Origin: Elusimicrobiota bacterium
GTDB lineage: Bacteria; Elusimicrobiota; Elusimicrobia; UBA1565; UBA9628
DNA: 64,000 nucleotides
Reading direction: 5' to 3'
Assembly (NCBI GenBank): GCA_016218545.1
Contig: JACRDQ010000036.1
Span: forward strand, 248,001-312,000
Shown here: positions 26,164 to 34,845 of the stretch, in pieces
Layout: each line of letters begins with the position of its first letter
Position numbering within the stretch: the stretch's first letter is position 1
Notes under the pieces: model-generated
The model's database searches: none
What the model saw: only the letters and a program-made list of their open reading frames with translations
Told to the model about the DNA's origin: nothing
Made by a program: the position numbers and the translations under genes

Positions 26164-26577
26164 ATGGCCGCCATCCTCATCGTCGACGACGAGCCCGAGA
26201 TCGCGACCCTGCTGAGGGTCGTGCTCGAGAAGGAGGGCTTCGCCATCACCGAGGCCTCGAACGGCCAGGTCGCGCTCGAGCGCCTGGGCATCGACCCGCC
26301 CAGGCCCGGCACCCCGCTCCCGGACCTCATCGTCCTCGACATCATGATGCCCGTGATGGACGGCTACGCCCTCAACACCCGGCTCCAGGCCGACCCCAAC
26401 GCCAAGAACATCCCGGTCGTGGTGCTGACGGCCAAGGGACAGAAGATGCGCGACCTCTTCGAGGTGGCCCCCAATGTCGCGGCCTACCTCCAGAAGCCCT
26501 TCGACCCCAAGACCCTCCGGGAGCTCATCGCCGGCATCATCGCCAAGCGCGCGAACAAAGGCTCCTCACCCAAGTAG
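26164..26577 (+). CDS. Single-domain response regulator (CheY-like receiver), paralogue of previous
   Basis: A 137-residue receiver domain with ILIVDDEPE, phospho-acceptor Asp in LIVLDIMMPVMDG, Thr in VLTAKG and Lys in LQKPFDPKTL. It has the same PFDPK ending and the same insertion before the phospho-acceptor strand as its upstream neighbour, so the pair probably arose by tandem duplication. The next gene begins six bases after the stop. Confidence 0.93.
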   Translation: MAAILIVDDEPEIATLLRVVLEKEGFAITEASNGQVALERLGIDPPRPGTPLPDLIVLDIMMPVMDGYALNTRLQADPNAKNIPVVVLTAKGQKMRDLFEVAPNVAAYLQKPFDPKTLRELIAGIIAKRANKGSSPK

Positions 26578-26583
26578 CAGGGG

Positions 26584-27003
26584 ATGAGAAGGGCCCTCCT
26601 CATCCTATTCGTCCTGGGCTCGGCCGCGGTCCTCGGCGCCGTGGTCCTGATGTGGACCCACCGCGAGTTCCGCGTATCGGGCACCATCACCGTGGCGGCC
26701 CACCTCCAGCGCCGCCTTCCCCAAGGCTCGGTCACCCTCTTCGTCATCGCCAAGAACCGGGGCGGGGTGCCTGTGGCCATGCAGCGCATCGTCAACCCGC
26801 AGTTCCCCGCCTCCTTCCAGCTTAGGAACGCCGACCTCATCGTGCCCCACTCGCGCTTCCAGGACTCCCTGCTCCTGGAGGTCGAGATGAACAGCCACGG
26901 CACTGCGGGCGCTCCCAGGCCCGGCGACCTCAGGGGCGCGGCCAAGGACCTCGTCTTCCCGGGAGAGAAGAGGGTCCACATCGTCATCGACAAGGAGGTC
27001 TGA
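26584..27003 (+). CDS. Membrane-anchored CcmI-C-terminal-domain-like protein
   Basis: The 139-residue protein has one N-terminal helix (ALLILFVLGSAAVLGAVVLM) and an outer domain with VSGTITVAAHLQRRL, VTLFVIAKNRGGVPVAM, FPASFQLRNADLIV and PRPGDLRG. This matches the C-terminal beta domain of cytochrome c biogenesis protein CcmI/CycH, here without the TPR part or any other Ccm gene. It may bind a metal- or heme-related partner, but the role is unproven. It lies between the response regulators and the YfhO-like gene. Confidence 0.65.
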   Translation: MRRALLILFVLGSAAVLGAVVLMWTHREFRVSGTITVAAHLQRRLPQGSVTLFVIAKNRGGVPVAMQRIVNPQFPASFQLRNADLIVPHSRFQDSLLLEVEMNSHGTAGAPRPGDLRGAAKDLVFPGEKRVHIVIDKEV

Positions 27004-27009
27004 GCCCCC

Positions 27010-29325
27010 ATGGGCTTCCCCGGTCCGACCCTGCGCCGCCTGGCCGGCCCGGCCGCTCTCCTGGGCCTGGCGCTGGTCGTGTTCGCGGATGTCCTCGGCT
27101 CCGGCGGGGCCCTGGCGCCGGGGCGGCCAGGCACGGACCTCTCCATCCAGTTCCTGGCTTGGCGCGACTTCACCGGCCGTGAGCTCTCAGCAGGCCGCCT
27201 GCCCCTCTGGAACCCGCACATCTTCTCAGGCTCGAGCTTTGTGGGAGGCTTCCAATCAGCCCTCTTCTATCCCCTCACTTGGCTGCACGCTTTCCTGCCT
27301 GTCGGGCTTGGCATAAGCATCTGGTCAGCGGCCCACGTGTTCCTTGCAGGACTCTTTGCCTGGTGGTGGGCGAGCCGCCTGGGAGCTGGAAAGCCCGGCT
27401 CGGTCCTGGCAGGCTTGGCCTACATGTTCTCAGGCCCGTTCTTCCTGCACGTCGGAGCAGGGCACCTCTCCCAGGTGGGGACCATGGCCTGGACCCCGCT
27501 CCTCTTCCTCAGCCTGGACGCATGGCTCGACGAAAGAAAGAAGGGCTGGCTCCTCCTCGGAGCCGCGGCCCTGTGCCTCATGGTCCTGGCAGGCAACCCG
27601 CAGTACGTCTATTACACCCTTCCGGTCTGCTGTCTCTACGGAGCCTTGAGGCTCTGGCGGGCCCGGCCCAAACAGCCCGGCAGCTTGGCCCTGGGCGTGG
27701 CCGCGATCTTCAGCCTCGGCCTGGGCCTGGCAGCGGTCCAGCTTATCCCTGGCCTGGAAACCGCCCGCGAATCAGCGCGCACAGGAGGAGTTCCCCTGGC
27801 TTTCGCCTCCCAGGTGAGCCTGCCTCCCGAGAACCTGCTGACTCTCCTCTGCCCCTCTTTCCTGGGCGACCTCCACAACCTGCCTTACTTCGGCCGCTGG
27901 TACCTCTGGGAGACCTGCAGCTTCGCAGGCATCGGCACGCTCCTGCTGGCGCTCCTGTCCCTGGCCAAGGAGAACGGTCCAAGGCCCCGCATCCTGGCAG
28001 GCTTGGCTTTCCTGTGCCTGGTGCTGGCACTCGGCCCTGCCACCCCGCTCTACTCACTCCTTTATCACACTGTCCCCATGTTCTCAGCGTTCCGAGGGAC
28101 CGCGAAGTTCTCCTTCCTCGCCATCCTCTTCATCAGCGTGCTGGCTGGACTCGGAGCTGAGCGCTTGAGGCAGCACTCCCAACGCGGGCTTGGGACGGCG
28201 TTCTGGCCGGCGGCAGGCTTCTGCGTGCTCCTCCTAGGAGCATCCGGCCTTCTGCTCGCGAATACCTCTGTCGGAGCTTCGGCCTGGAAATCCCTGCTGG
28301 AGCGCCTGGATGCGACAGGGGTCGCTGATCTGCCTGCGAGCACCATGCTCGACCCAGGCTTTCTTGCTCAGAGCGCTTCCTTTGCAGGCTGGAGCTTCCT
28401 CGCCGCAGCAGCCAAGCTCGGAGCATTCGCCCTGCTCATCCTTCCTGCTGTGCGCGGCAAGTTCCCGTCTTTGAGCCGTTGGGGTTTTCTTGCGCTTACA
28501 GCAGGAGAGCTCGCGTACTTCGGCTTCTCCTCGCGCAGCGTGATGAGCAGCAAGCTCGACTGCCCTCCTCCCTGGCAGGAAGCAGTGCGGAAGTCCGCGT
28601 CCAAGTCCCGGCTCCTCCACTGGGACCTAGGGCACGCCAACTCAGGCATGGCCTGGGGCTCGCTCAATCTCTGGGGCCATGATCCCCTTCTTTCCAAGCG
28701 CTACGCTGAGTTCATGGCAGCGTGCCAAGGCAAGCCTCCTGAGGCTGGGACTCCGTACCTCTCTTTCTCCAGGGTCCACCCTGCCATGTCCATGCTGAGG
28801 CTTGGGTCCGTGCTCATCGAAGCAGGAGACCGCTCAGTGGCGCCGATAGCAGGCAGTCTGCCTAAAGCCTTCCTGGTCAAGGACTGGGCCGTGCTAAGCA
28901 AGGGCCTTCCAGCGCTCAGAGCCGTCTTTCAGCCTGGCTTCGATCCCCGGAGGACCGTGATCCTTGAGACCGAGCCCTTCCCAGCGGGCGCAGCAGCCTC
29001 TTCAGCGCGCGCCTTCGAGGACTCGGTCTCGGTCCTGGCCGAGACCACGGACACCTTAGACCTCTCCGTCGAGAACTCAGCTCCTGCAGTCCTGGTCGTC
29101 ACAGACGCGTTCAGCCCTGGTTGGAAGGCCCGCTCCATGGACGACCATGCGGCCTTCCAGGTCCTGGCGGCAAACCATGTCGTGCGCGCCATCCCCCTGC
29201 CTCCTGGCAGACGCAAGCTCAGGCTCGAGTACGCTCCCGGCTCCCTGCGCCTAGGAGCGGTGGTGACTGTGCTCTCCTTGGCTCTGTGCCTCTTGCTCTT
29301 CTTCAAGCTCAAGGCCAGGCCATGA
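27010..29325 (+). CDS. YfhO-family multi-pass membrane protein
   Basis: The 771-residue protein has a dozen or so hydrophobic helices. It opens with a loop containing GTDLSIQFLAWRDFTGREL and GRLPLWNPHIFSGSSFVGG, a pattern typical of YfhO and related glycosyltransferase-C-like membrane proteins. The C-terminal outer domain contains DAFSPGWKARSMDD and VRAIPLPPGRRKLRLEYAP, the usual YfhO ending. It probably modifies envelope glycopolymers with a lipid-linked sugar, as YfhO does for lipoteichoic acid; the acceptor here is unknown. The stop overlaps the MFS start (ATGA). Confidence 0.85.
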   Translation: MGFPGPTLRRLAGPAALLGLALVVFADVLGSGGALAPGRPGTDLSIQFLAWRDFTGRELSAGRLPLWNPHIFSGSSFVGGFQSALFYPLTWLHAFLPVGLGISIWSAAHVFLAGLFAWWWASRLGAGKPGSVLAGLAYMFSGPFFLHVGAGHLSQVGTMAWTPLLFLSLDAWLDERKKGWLLLGAAALCLMVLAGNPQYVYYTLPVCCLYGALRLWRARPKQPGSLALGVAAIFSLGLGLAAVQLIPGLETARESARTGGVPLAFASQVSLPPENLLTLLCPSFLGDLHNLPYFGRWYLWETCSFAGIGTLLLALLSLAKENGPRPRILAGLAFLCLVLALGPATPLYSLLYHTVPMFSAFRGTAKFSFLAILFISVLAGLGAERLRQHSQRGLGTAFWPAAGFCVLLLGASGLLLANTSVGASAWKSLLERLDATGVADLPASTMLDPGFLAQSASFAGWSFLAAAAKLGAFALLILPAVRGKFPSLSRWGFLALTAGELAYFGFSSRSVMSSKLDCPPPWQEAVRKSASKSRLLHWDLGHANSGMAWGSLNLWGHDPLLSKRYAEFMAACQGKPPEAGTPYLSFSRVHPAMSMLRLGSVLIEAGDRSVAPIAGSLPKAFLVKDWAVLSKGLPALRAVFQPGFDPRRTVILETEPFPAGAAASSARAFEDSVSVLAETTDTLDLSVENSAPAVLVVTDAFSPGWKARSMDDHAAFQVLAANHVVRAIPLPPGRRKLRLEYAPGSLRLGAVVTVLSLALCLLLFFKLKARP

Positions 29326-30554
29326 GCGCCCGCTTCTCCCTTAGCTTCTGGACCCTTGTCGCGGCCGAGTCCCTGCTCGTGACCGGAGCGGCCCTCTCGT
29401 TCCCTTTTCTTGCGGTCTATCTCACCGTGCACCGCGGCCTGCACGCCGGCCTGGTAGGAGGATTCCTCTCGCTTTCCATCTTCTCCACAGCAGTGGCTCA
29501 CGGCATCGGAGGCGAGTGGTCCGATGTGGTGGGCCGCAAGAGAGTCATGCTGATCTCCCTGTCAGGCCGTTCCGCTGCCACGGTGCTCATGGCCTGGATC
29601 ATCTGGACCGAGCAGCACTACATCTGGATCATGGTCCTGCATCTGCTCGGCATGTTCCTGGGAAGCCTGTTCACACCAGCAGCCCGCTCCTGGGTGGCTG
29701 ACACCACGGAGTACCACCGTAGGGTGCGCGCCTATGGTTTCCTGCGCATGGGCAGCAACCTGGGCTGGGCCCTGGGCCCTGCCGTCGGAGGAGCTCTGGC
29801 CCTGGCCTCCTATCCCATGATGTTCCTATTCACCGCCCTGGCTTTCGCAGGCTCAGCCTTGACCATCGGGCTTGGGGTCAAGGACTCGCCGCGCTCGCAC
29901 CACGAAGAGGGCATGGATTTTAAGGCAGCGTTTGAAACCCTGTCTGACAAACGCTTTGCGCGCTTGTGCCTCTCGTCTTTGCTCATCGGCATGGTCATGA
30001 GCCAGCTCGTGGTCGCCCTCTCCTTGCATTGCGTGCGCTACCTCGGCATGCCTGAGAGCAGGGTCGGACTTCTCTTCTCTCTCAACGGGGCTGTGGTCGT
30101 GCTCCTTCAGTACTGGGCTTCCAAGGGCTTGGAATCAGCGCGCTTGACCTCCGGCCTGACTCTGGGCTGTATCCTCTATGGCGCCGGATACCTTGGAGTC
30201 GGGTTCTCAGGCACCTTCGCGGCTGCTGCTGTGGCTGTGTTCGTCCTGACCTTGGGCGAGGTCCTGGTCCAGCCTGGCCAGCACACCCTGGCCGCCAATA
30301 TCGCTCCTGAGCATCACAAGGGCAGGTACCTCGGAGTGCACGGCATCCTGCAGGCCATCGGCTCAGGCCTGGGAGTGCTCCTGGGAGGACTCGGAAACGA
30401 GCACCTCGCCCCGTATTGGGCTCCCTTGCCCTGGTGCCTGGTGGGTTGCGTGGCATTCGCTGCCGGCTGGAGCTTCAAGTCCCTGAGAAAGCGCCTCACA
30501 GCCAAGGAAGACGGGGACGGCCGCGCGACCGAGCTGGAAGAAGTCCCGGTCTGA
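29322..30554 (+). CDS. Major facilitator superfamily transporter
   Basis: A 410-residue protein with about 12 hydrophobic helices and an MFS loop 2-3 motif GGEWSDVVGRKRVMLISLSG, plus an LRMGSNLGWALGPAVGG stretch in helix 5 typical of drug:H+ antiporters. The ATG at 29322 overlaps the stop of the YfhO-like gene. The substrate is unknown. The stop abuts, base to base, the stop of a convergent second MFS gene. Confidence 0.88.
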   Translation: MSARFSLSFWTLVAAESLLVTGAALSFPFLAVYLTVHRGLHAGLVGGFLSLSIFSTAVAHGIGGEWSDVVGRKRVMLISLSGRSAATVLMAWIIWTEQHYIWIMVLHLLGMFLGSLFTPAARSWVADTTEYHRRVRAYGFLRMGSNLGWALGPAVGGALALASYPMMFLFTALAFAGSALTIGLGVKDSPRSHHEEGMDFKAAFETLSDKRFARLCLSSLLIGMVMSQLVVALSLHCVRYLGMPESRVGLLFSLNGAVVVLLQYWASKGLESARLTSGLTLGCILYGAGYLGVGFSGTFAAAAVAVFVLTLGEVLVQPGQHTLAANIAPEHHKGRYLGVHGILQAIGSGLGVLLGGLGNEHLAPYWAPLPWCLVGCVAFAAGWSFKSLRKRLTAKEDGDGRATELEEVPV

Positions 30555-31859
30555 CTACCTGGGCTCAAAGACCTCAAGCCCGCCCAAAGCAGCCTTCTTT
30601 CTGCGATCGAGCTCAGCCTCTGCGCCTCGGAAGAGCATGCCGTAGAGCGTCGTCGAGACGATGTAGAGGCCGATGGCCACGAAGAACATGAGCTTGTAGT
30701 TCCCCTGCAAGTGGCCGAACACCAGTGCTGACCCCGCCCAGGACAGGTTCCAGTTCAAGGTGAAGAGCGCTGAGAGCACCCCTTGCTCGCGCTTCCTGCA
30801 GAGCTCCATGACCAGAGTGTTGGAGATCGGTCCGCTCATGTTCATCAAGGAGGCGCGGATCAGCATGGCAGCCACTGCGATGCGCAGGTCCGTGGTCACA
30901 GCCAGGGCCAGCATGAAGGGCAAGGACGCAAGCTGAGTGCCCACGATGGTCCGGACCTTGCCTTTCTTCTCAGCCAAGAGAGGCGCAGCGAGCATGCCGA
31001 AGACCATGGTGGCGCTTGTAAGCGACATGTAGAACCCGATCTTGGCATCTGAGAGTCCTGGGAACGAGTCTTTAAGGTAAAGGTTCATGAACTGCACGAT
31101 GAGCCCGGCTCCGATGGACAAGACCGTGCCCGGCAGGAGCGCCCTGACGAAGTAGGGCCAATCCCAATCCCTGATGCCTGACAAGGTCAGGCCCTCTTCC
31201 TGCACGCAAGCATCGTGCTTGCGAGGCCGGATGAGCAGGAATGGGATGACCCCGAGCAAGCTCACCGCAAGCCCGGCGATGATGGCCGTCCGATAAGCCG
31301 TCAGCTCGGAGAGCCCGGCCAAAGCCGACCAATCCTTCACATGGCCGGCCAGGATGTTGCCTGCGATGCTGCCTACCAGCCTCAGGGTGAAAGCCAGGGT
31401 GAACACATAGGGCCTTTCTTCGGAGGAAGTGTTCTCCATGGTGAATGGGCCGGTCACGACCCAGAAGAAGACCGAGGTCCCAGCACCCAGGAAGAGGAAG
31501 AAGTGCATGCCTGAAACCGTATGGCTGATGATGGCTCCCACGAAAGCAGCCAAGGAGACGAGGTGCGACACGATCAAGACCCTGCGATGATCCCAGCGCG
31601 ACGCAAAGAACCCTGCCGGCAAAGCGCACACAGCGGCAGCGACCTGGGCGATGGCAGTGGTCTTGCCGATGAACATGCCTGTCCCGGCATCGTCCAAGCC
31701 CATGTCAGCGCCGAACTGCTTCAAATACAGGTTGAAGAGCAGGCCCCAGAAGGTCATGCCCAGGCCTATGAGCAGGTCGCCCAGCAGGAGCAGCCGGATG
31801 TTCCGGCTGAACATCCTCAGACGGGATAGATAGAGACGCAGGAGCTCGCCAGGCCTCAT
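30555..31859 (-). CDS. Major facilitator superfamily transporter
   Basis: A 434-residue protein with about 12 helices. It has LLLGDLLIGLGMTFWGLLFN at the N-terminus and a loop RWDHRRVLIVSHL in the position of the MFS GxxxDRxGRR motif. It is not closely similar to the convergent MFS protein next to it. The substrate is unknown. It follows the CBS-histidine kinase on the other side of a seven-base gap only in position; its start at 31859 faces away from the kinase stop, and the two share the same strand and probably the same transcript. Confidence 0.85.
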   Translation of the reverse strand: MRPGELLRLYLSRLRMFSRNIRLLLLGDLLIGLGMTFWGLLFNLYLKQFGADMGLDDAGTGMFIGKTTAIAQVAAAVCALPAGFFASRWDHRRVLIVSHLVSLAAFVGAIISHTVSGMHFFLFLGAGTSVFFWVVTGPFTMENTSSEERPYVFTLAFTLRLVGSIAGNILAGHVKDWSALAGLSELTAYRTAIIAGLAVSLLGVIPFLLIRPRKHDACVQEEGLTLSGIRDWDWPYFVRALLPGTVLSIGAGLIVQFMNLYLKDSFPGLSDAKIGFYMSLTSATMVFGMLAAPLLAEKKGKVRTIVGTQLASLPFMLALAVTTDLRIAVAAMLIRASLMNMSGPISNTLVMELCRKREQGVLSALFTLNWNLSWAGSALVFGHLQGNYKLMFFVAIGLYIVSTTLYGMLFRGAEAELDRRKKAALGGLEVFEPR

Positions 31860-31866
31860 ATGGGCC

Positions 31867-33048
31867 TTAGACCGCTGAGGGCTGAGGACGCTGGAGCGCA
31901 GCGTCCCTCTTTAGAGGCAGGGTGAAGCCGAAGGTCGAGCCCTTGCCCAACCGGCTGGAGACGTGGACCTTGCCCCCGTGGTGCTCGATCACTTTCTTGA
32001 CGATGGCCAGGCCCAGGCCGGTGCTCGCCTCATTGGCGGTGGGCTTGGTCTCAAGCTTGGCGAACTCAGTGAAGAGCTTCGGCATGTCCTCAGGCCGGAT
32101 GCCTTGCCCAGTGTCTTCCACCTCGAGCCGGACCCCGCCGTTCACAGCCTGAGCCCGGATCACGATGGAATCCCCCGGCCTTGAGAACTTGACCGCGTTG
32201 CTCACCAGGTTATCCACCACCGTGCCGATGCGCTCGGCATCCAGTTCGACCTGAGGCAGTCCCTCAGCCAGCTCCCGCCGCAGTTCGATGCCCTTCTTCT
32301 GCGCTAAAGCAGCGTAGACATCCAGCCTGGGCGCCACCACTGCCTCGATACTGACAGGCGCCAGACGCAGTTCGAGCTTGCCCTTCTGCACGCGCGCGAT
32401 GTCGAGCAGGTCCGTGATGAGCCTGTTCATCTGCCCTGCCTGAGCCCCGATCGTGCGCAGGAGGTGCTTGCGGTCCACGCCCTCGATCTCCTCGCCGTCC
32501 TCGAGCGACTCCAGGACCTCGGCCCAGTAAGTGATGACCGTCAAAGGCGTGCGCAAGTCATGCGCTGCCATGCCCAGGATGTGGTCCTTGAATTCCCCGG
32601 CCTTGCGCAGCTCCACCGTCTGCTCCTTGACCTGCTCTTCCAAGGACTCCGAGTAGCTCTTGAGCACCTCTTCAGAGAACCGCATGATGTTCGTCTGAGT
32701 GACCACGCCCACCACCTTGCCTTCGGACATCACAGGCAGGTGCCGGATCGAGCAGTCACCCATGACCGCCAGGACTTGGTTCACCGGAATGGAAGCATCC
32801 ACCGAGACCAGGGGCTTGCCGATGTGATTGATGACCGGCTCTGAAGGGTCCACGCCCCGGCCGAGGCTGCGCACCAGGTCCCGCTCCGTGACGATGCCCG
32901 CAGGCACGCCGTTTTCTTCCACCACAGCGCAACTGATGCGCCGCTTCTCAACGATGGCCGCGGTCTCCCGCAGGCTCAGGCTCCCTGGCACCGAGACCAC
33001 CGGGGAGGTCATGATCTCCTCCACTCGGATGCTCGTCAGGTCTTTCAT
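31867..33048 (-). CDS. Soluble histidine kinase with N-terminal CBS pair
   Basis: The protein starts with two CBS motifs (IRVEEIMTSPVVSV and VINHIGKPLVSVDAS with IRHLPVMSEGKVVGVVTQTN), which usually bind adenosine nucleotides. A short coiled coil leads to a HisKA domain with the phospho-acceptor in AAHDLRTPLTVI and a HATPase domain with NLVSNAVKF, DTGQGI and TGLGLAIVKKVIEHHGG. There is no membrane segment, so it should sense a cytoplasmic signal such as energy charge. I prefer the ATG at 33048 because TATCAT abuts the alternative ATG at 33060. No response regulator is adjacent. Confidence 0.9.
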   Translation of the reverse strand: MKDLTSIRVEEIMTSPVVSVPGSLSLRETAAIVEKRRISCAVVEENGVPAGIVTERDLVRSLGRGVDPSEPVINHIGKPLVSVDASIPVNQVLAVMGDCSIRHLPVMSEGKVVGVVTQTNIMRFSEEVLKSYSESLEEQVKEQTVELRKAGEFKDHILGMAAHDLRTPLTVITYWAEVLESLEDGEEIEGVDRKHLLRTIGAQAGQMNRLITDLLDIARVQKGKLELRLAPVSIEAVVAPRLDVYAALAQKKGIELRRELAEGLPQVELDAERIGTVVDNLVSNAVKFSRPGDSIVIRAQAVNGGVRLEVEDTGQGIRPEDMPKLFTEFAKLETKPTANEASTGLGLAIVKKVIEHHGGKVHVSSRLGKGSTFGFTLPLKRDAALQRPQPSAV

Positions 33049-33084
33049 TGGCGGGACCATATGATATCAAAGGAGCCCTGGTCT

Positions 33085-33114
33085 TTGCCTTAACCCCGTC
33101 GGAAAGAATACAAT
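33085..33114 (+). promoter_or_regulatory. Candidate promoter of lysS
   Basis: TTGCCT (33085-33090) and TACAAT (33109-33114) are separated by 18 bases. The -10 box ends eight bases before the lysS ATG at 33123, so the message would be leaderless or nearly so; no Shine-Dalgarno is present. Confidence 0.5.
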
Positions 33115-33122
33115 GTCCCGCC

Positions 33123-34649
33123 ATGAACCCAGAACCCAATCCCGCTCCTGCAGGCCTTTCCGGCTCCCTGGAGGATGTCCTCGCAGTCAAGAAAGCCAAG
33201 CTGAAGGAGCTCCGGGACCGCGGCGTGGACTGCTTCCCCCCCCGCTTCGAGAAGACCCACGCCTGCGACCAGCTCCAGGCCATCGGCAAGCCCCTTGAGA
33301 TCGGCGCTTCCAACCCCGCCCCGGTCACCTGCGCCGGCCGCCTCATCCAACTCCGGGACATGGGCAAATCCATCTTTGCCACCATCCAGGACGGCACCGA
33401 CAAGGTCCAGATCTACTTCAAGAAAGACGCCCTCCCCGAGGCCCTCTTCCTCATCGTGAAGAAGGACCTCCACCCAGGCGACTTCATCGGCGCCTCAGGC
33501 ACCATGTTCAAGACCAGGACCGGCGAGCCCACCGTGGCCGCCACTTCCGTGACCCTCTTGGCCAAGGCTCTCCGCCCCATGCCTGAGAAGTTCCACGGCT
33601 TGAAAGACGTGGAGACCCGCTACCGCCACCGCCACCTCGATCTCATCTCAAGCGAAGAGACCCGCAAGGTCTTCCGCCAGCGTTCCATCATCGTTTCCAC
33701 CGTGCGCCGGACCCTTGAGTCCATGGGTTTCGTGGAAGTCGAGACCCCCATCCTCCTGCCCACCGCGGGCGGGGCTTCTGCAAGGCCTTTTACCACCCAC
33801 CACAACGCGCTCGACCGCGACATGGTCATGCGCATCGCCACGGAGCTGCACCTGAAGCGCCTCATCATCGGCGGCATGGACAAGGTCTTCGAGCTCGGAA
33901 GGCTCTTCCGCAACGAAGGCATCGACACCAAGCACAACCCCGAGTTCACCACCGTCGAGGCCTACCAGGCCTACACCGACTACCACGGCATGGCCAAGCT
34001 CTTCGAAGAGACCGTGTGGGCCTGCGCCCAGGCCCTCGGCAAGGAGTCCGTGGAGTACAACGACAAGCTCATCAGCTTGAAGCCCCCCTTCCACCGCGTC
34101 TCCCTGCCCGAGCTCTGGAAGGAAGCCTGCGGCGAGCCCATCGAATCCGTGCTGCAAGGCATCTCCTTCGACCGCAAAGCCCTGCTGGCCCTCGCCAACC
34201 GCATCGGCGTGCCGGCAGGCGAAGGCACCCCCAGCGCCAAGGTCTTCGAGCGCGTCTTCGACGGCAAGATCCTGCCCCGCCTCGAAGGCATGAACTTCGT
34301 GCTCGACCACCCCGCCGCCATCACCCCCCTGGCCAAGCTCAAGCCGGGGAGCCCCTCCATCGTCGAGCGCTTCGAGTGCTTCGGCGGAGGCGATGAGTTC
34401 GCCAACGCCTACACCGAGCTCAACGACCCCGAAGACCAGCTCGAGCGCCTGCGCCAGCAAGCCCGCGTGAAGAAGGAGGAGAAGGACGAGGAAGCCGACG
34501 TCCTCGACAACGACTTCGTCGAAGCCCTCGAATGCGGCATGCCCCCCACCGGCGGGATCGGCTTCGGCATCGACCGCCTCGTGATGCTCCTGACCGGCCA
34601 AAGCTCCATCCGCGAGACTATTCTCTTTCCGATGCTGAAGGAAGGCTGA
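33123..34649 (+). CDS. lysS: Lysyl-tRNA synthetase, class II
   Basis: The 508-residue enzyme has an N-terminal OB fold (TCAGRLIQLRDMGKSIFATI), motif 2 FELGRLFRNEGIDTKHNPEF and motif 3 GIGFGIDRLVMLLTG. It charges tRNA-Lys using ATP. Length and motifs are normal. In many bacteria lysS is adjacent to lolC/lolD; here the lolC start lies 6 kb further on, behind an accessory island, so the link has probably been broken by insertion. Confidence 0.96.
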   Translation: MNPEPNPAPAGLSGSLEDVLAVKKAKLKELRDRGVDCFPPRFEKTHACDQLQAIGKPLEIGASNPAPVTCAGRLIQLRDMGKSIFATIQDGTDKVQIYFKKDALPEALFLIVKKDLHPGDFIGASGTMFKTRTGEPTVAATSVTLLAKALRPMPEKFHGLKDVETRYRHRHLDLISSEETRKVFRQRSIIVSTVRRTLESMGFVEVETPILLPTAGGASARPFTTHHNALDRDMVMRIATELHLKRLIIGGMDKVFELGRLFRNEGIDTKHNPEFTTVEAYQAYTDYHGMAKLFEETVWACAQALGKESVEYNDKLISLKPPFHRVSLPELWKEACGEPIESVLQGISFDRKALLALANRIGVPAGEGTPSAKVFERVFDGKILPRLEGMNFVLDHPAAITPLAKLKPGSPSIVERFECFGGGDEFANAYTELNDPEDQLERLRQQARVKKEEKDEEADVLDNDFVEALECGMPPTGGIGFGIDRLVMLLTGQSSIRETILFPMLKEG

Positions 34650-34653
34650 CCTC

Positions 34654-34674
34654 GCACGCCTGAAGCCGGCGTGC
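34654..34674. terminator. Hairpin after lysS, possible terminator without U-tract
   Basis: GCACGCC and GGCGTGC form a perfect 7-bp stem around a 7-base loop, starting four bases after the lysS stop. The following bases (AACACGG) are not a T-run, so intrinsic termination would be weak. It also marks the left edge of the accessory island. The rest of the 196-base gap holds only a TATACT -10 candidate (34785-34790) for the next gene. Confidence 0.4.
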
Positions 34675-34845
34675 AACACGGACGCGCCTGCGGCATCTCA
34701 CATCTCTCAGCAGCCACTCCGCTCCTCGCAAAGTCAAGCTGTTTACAGTACTTTCCCCACTAGTGGCTTTTCCGAACGCCATGCTATACTGAACCGTACA
34801 TTTATCTATTAGACGCACCGAGGAGAACTGAGGTACAGAGGCGCA

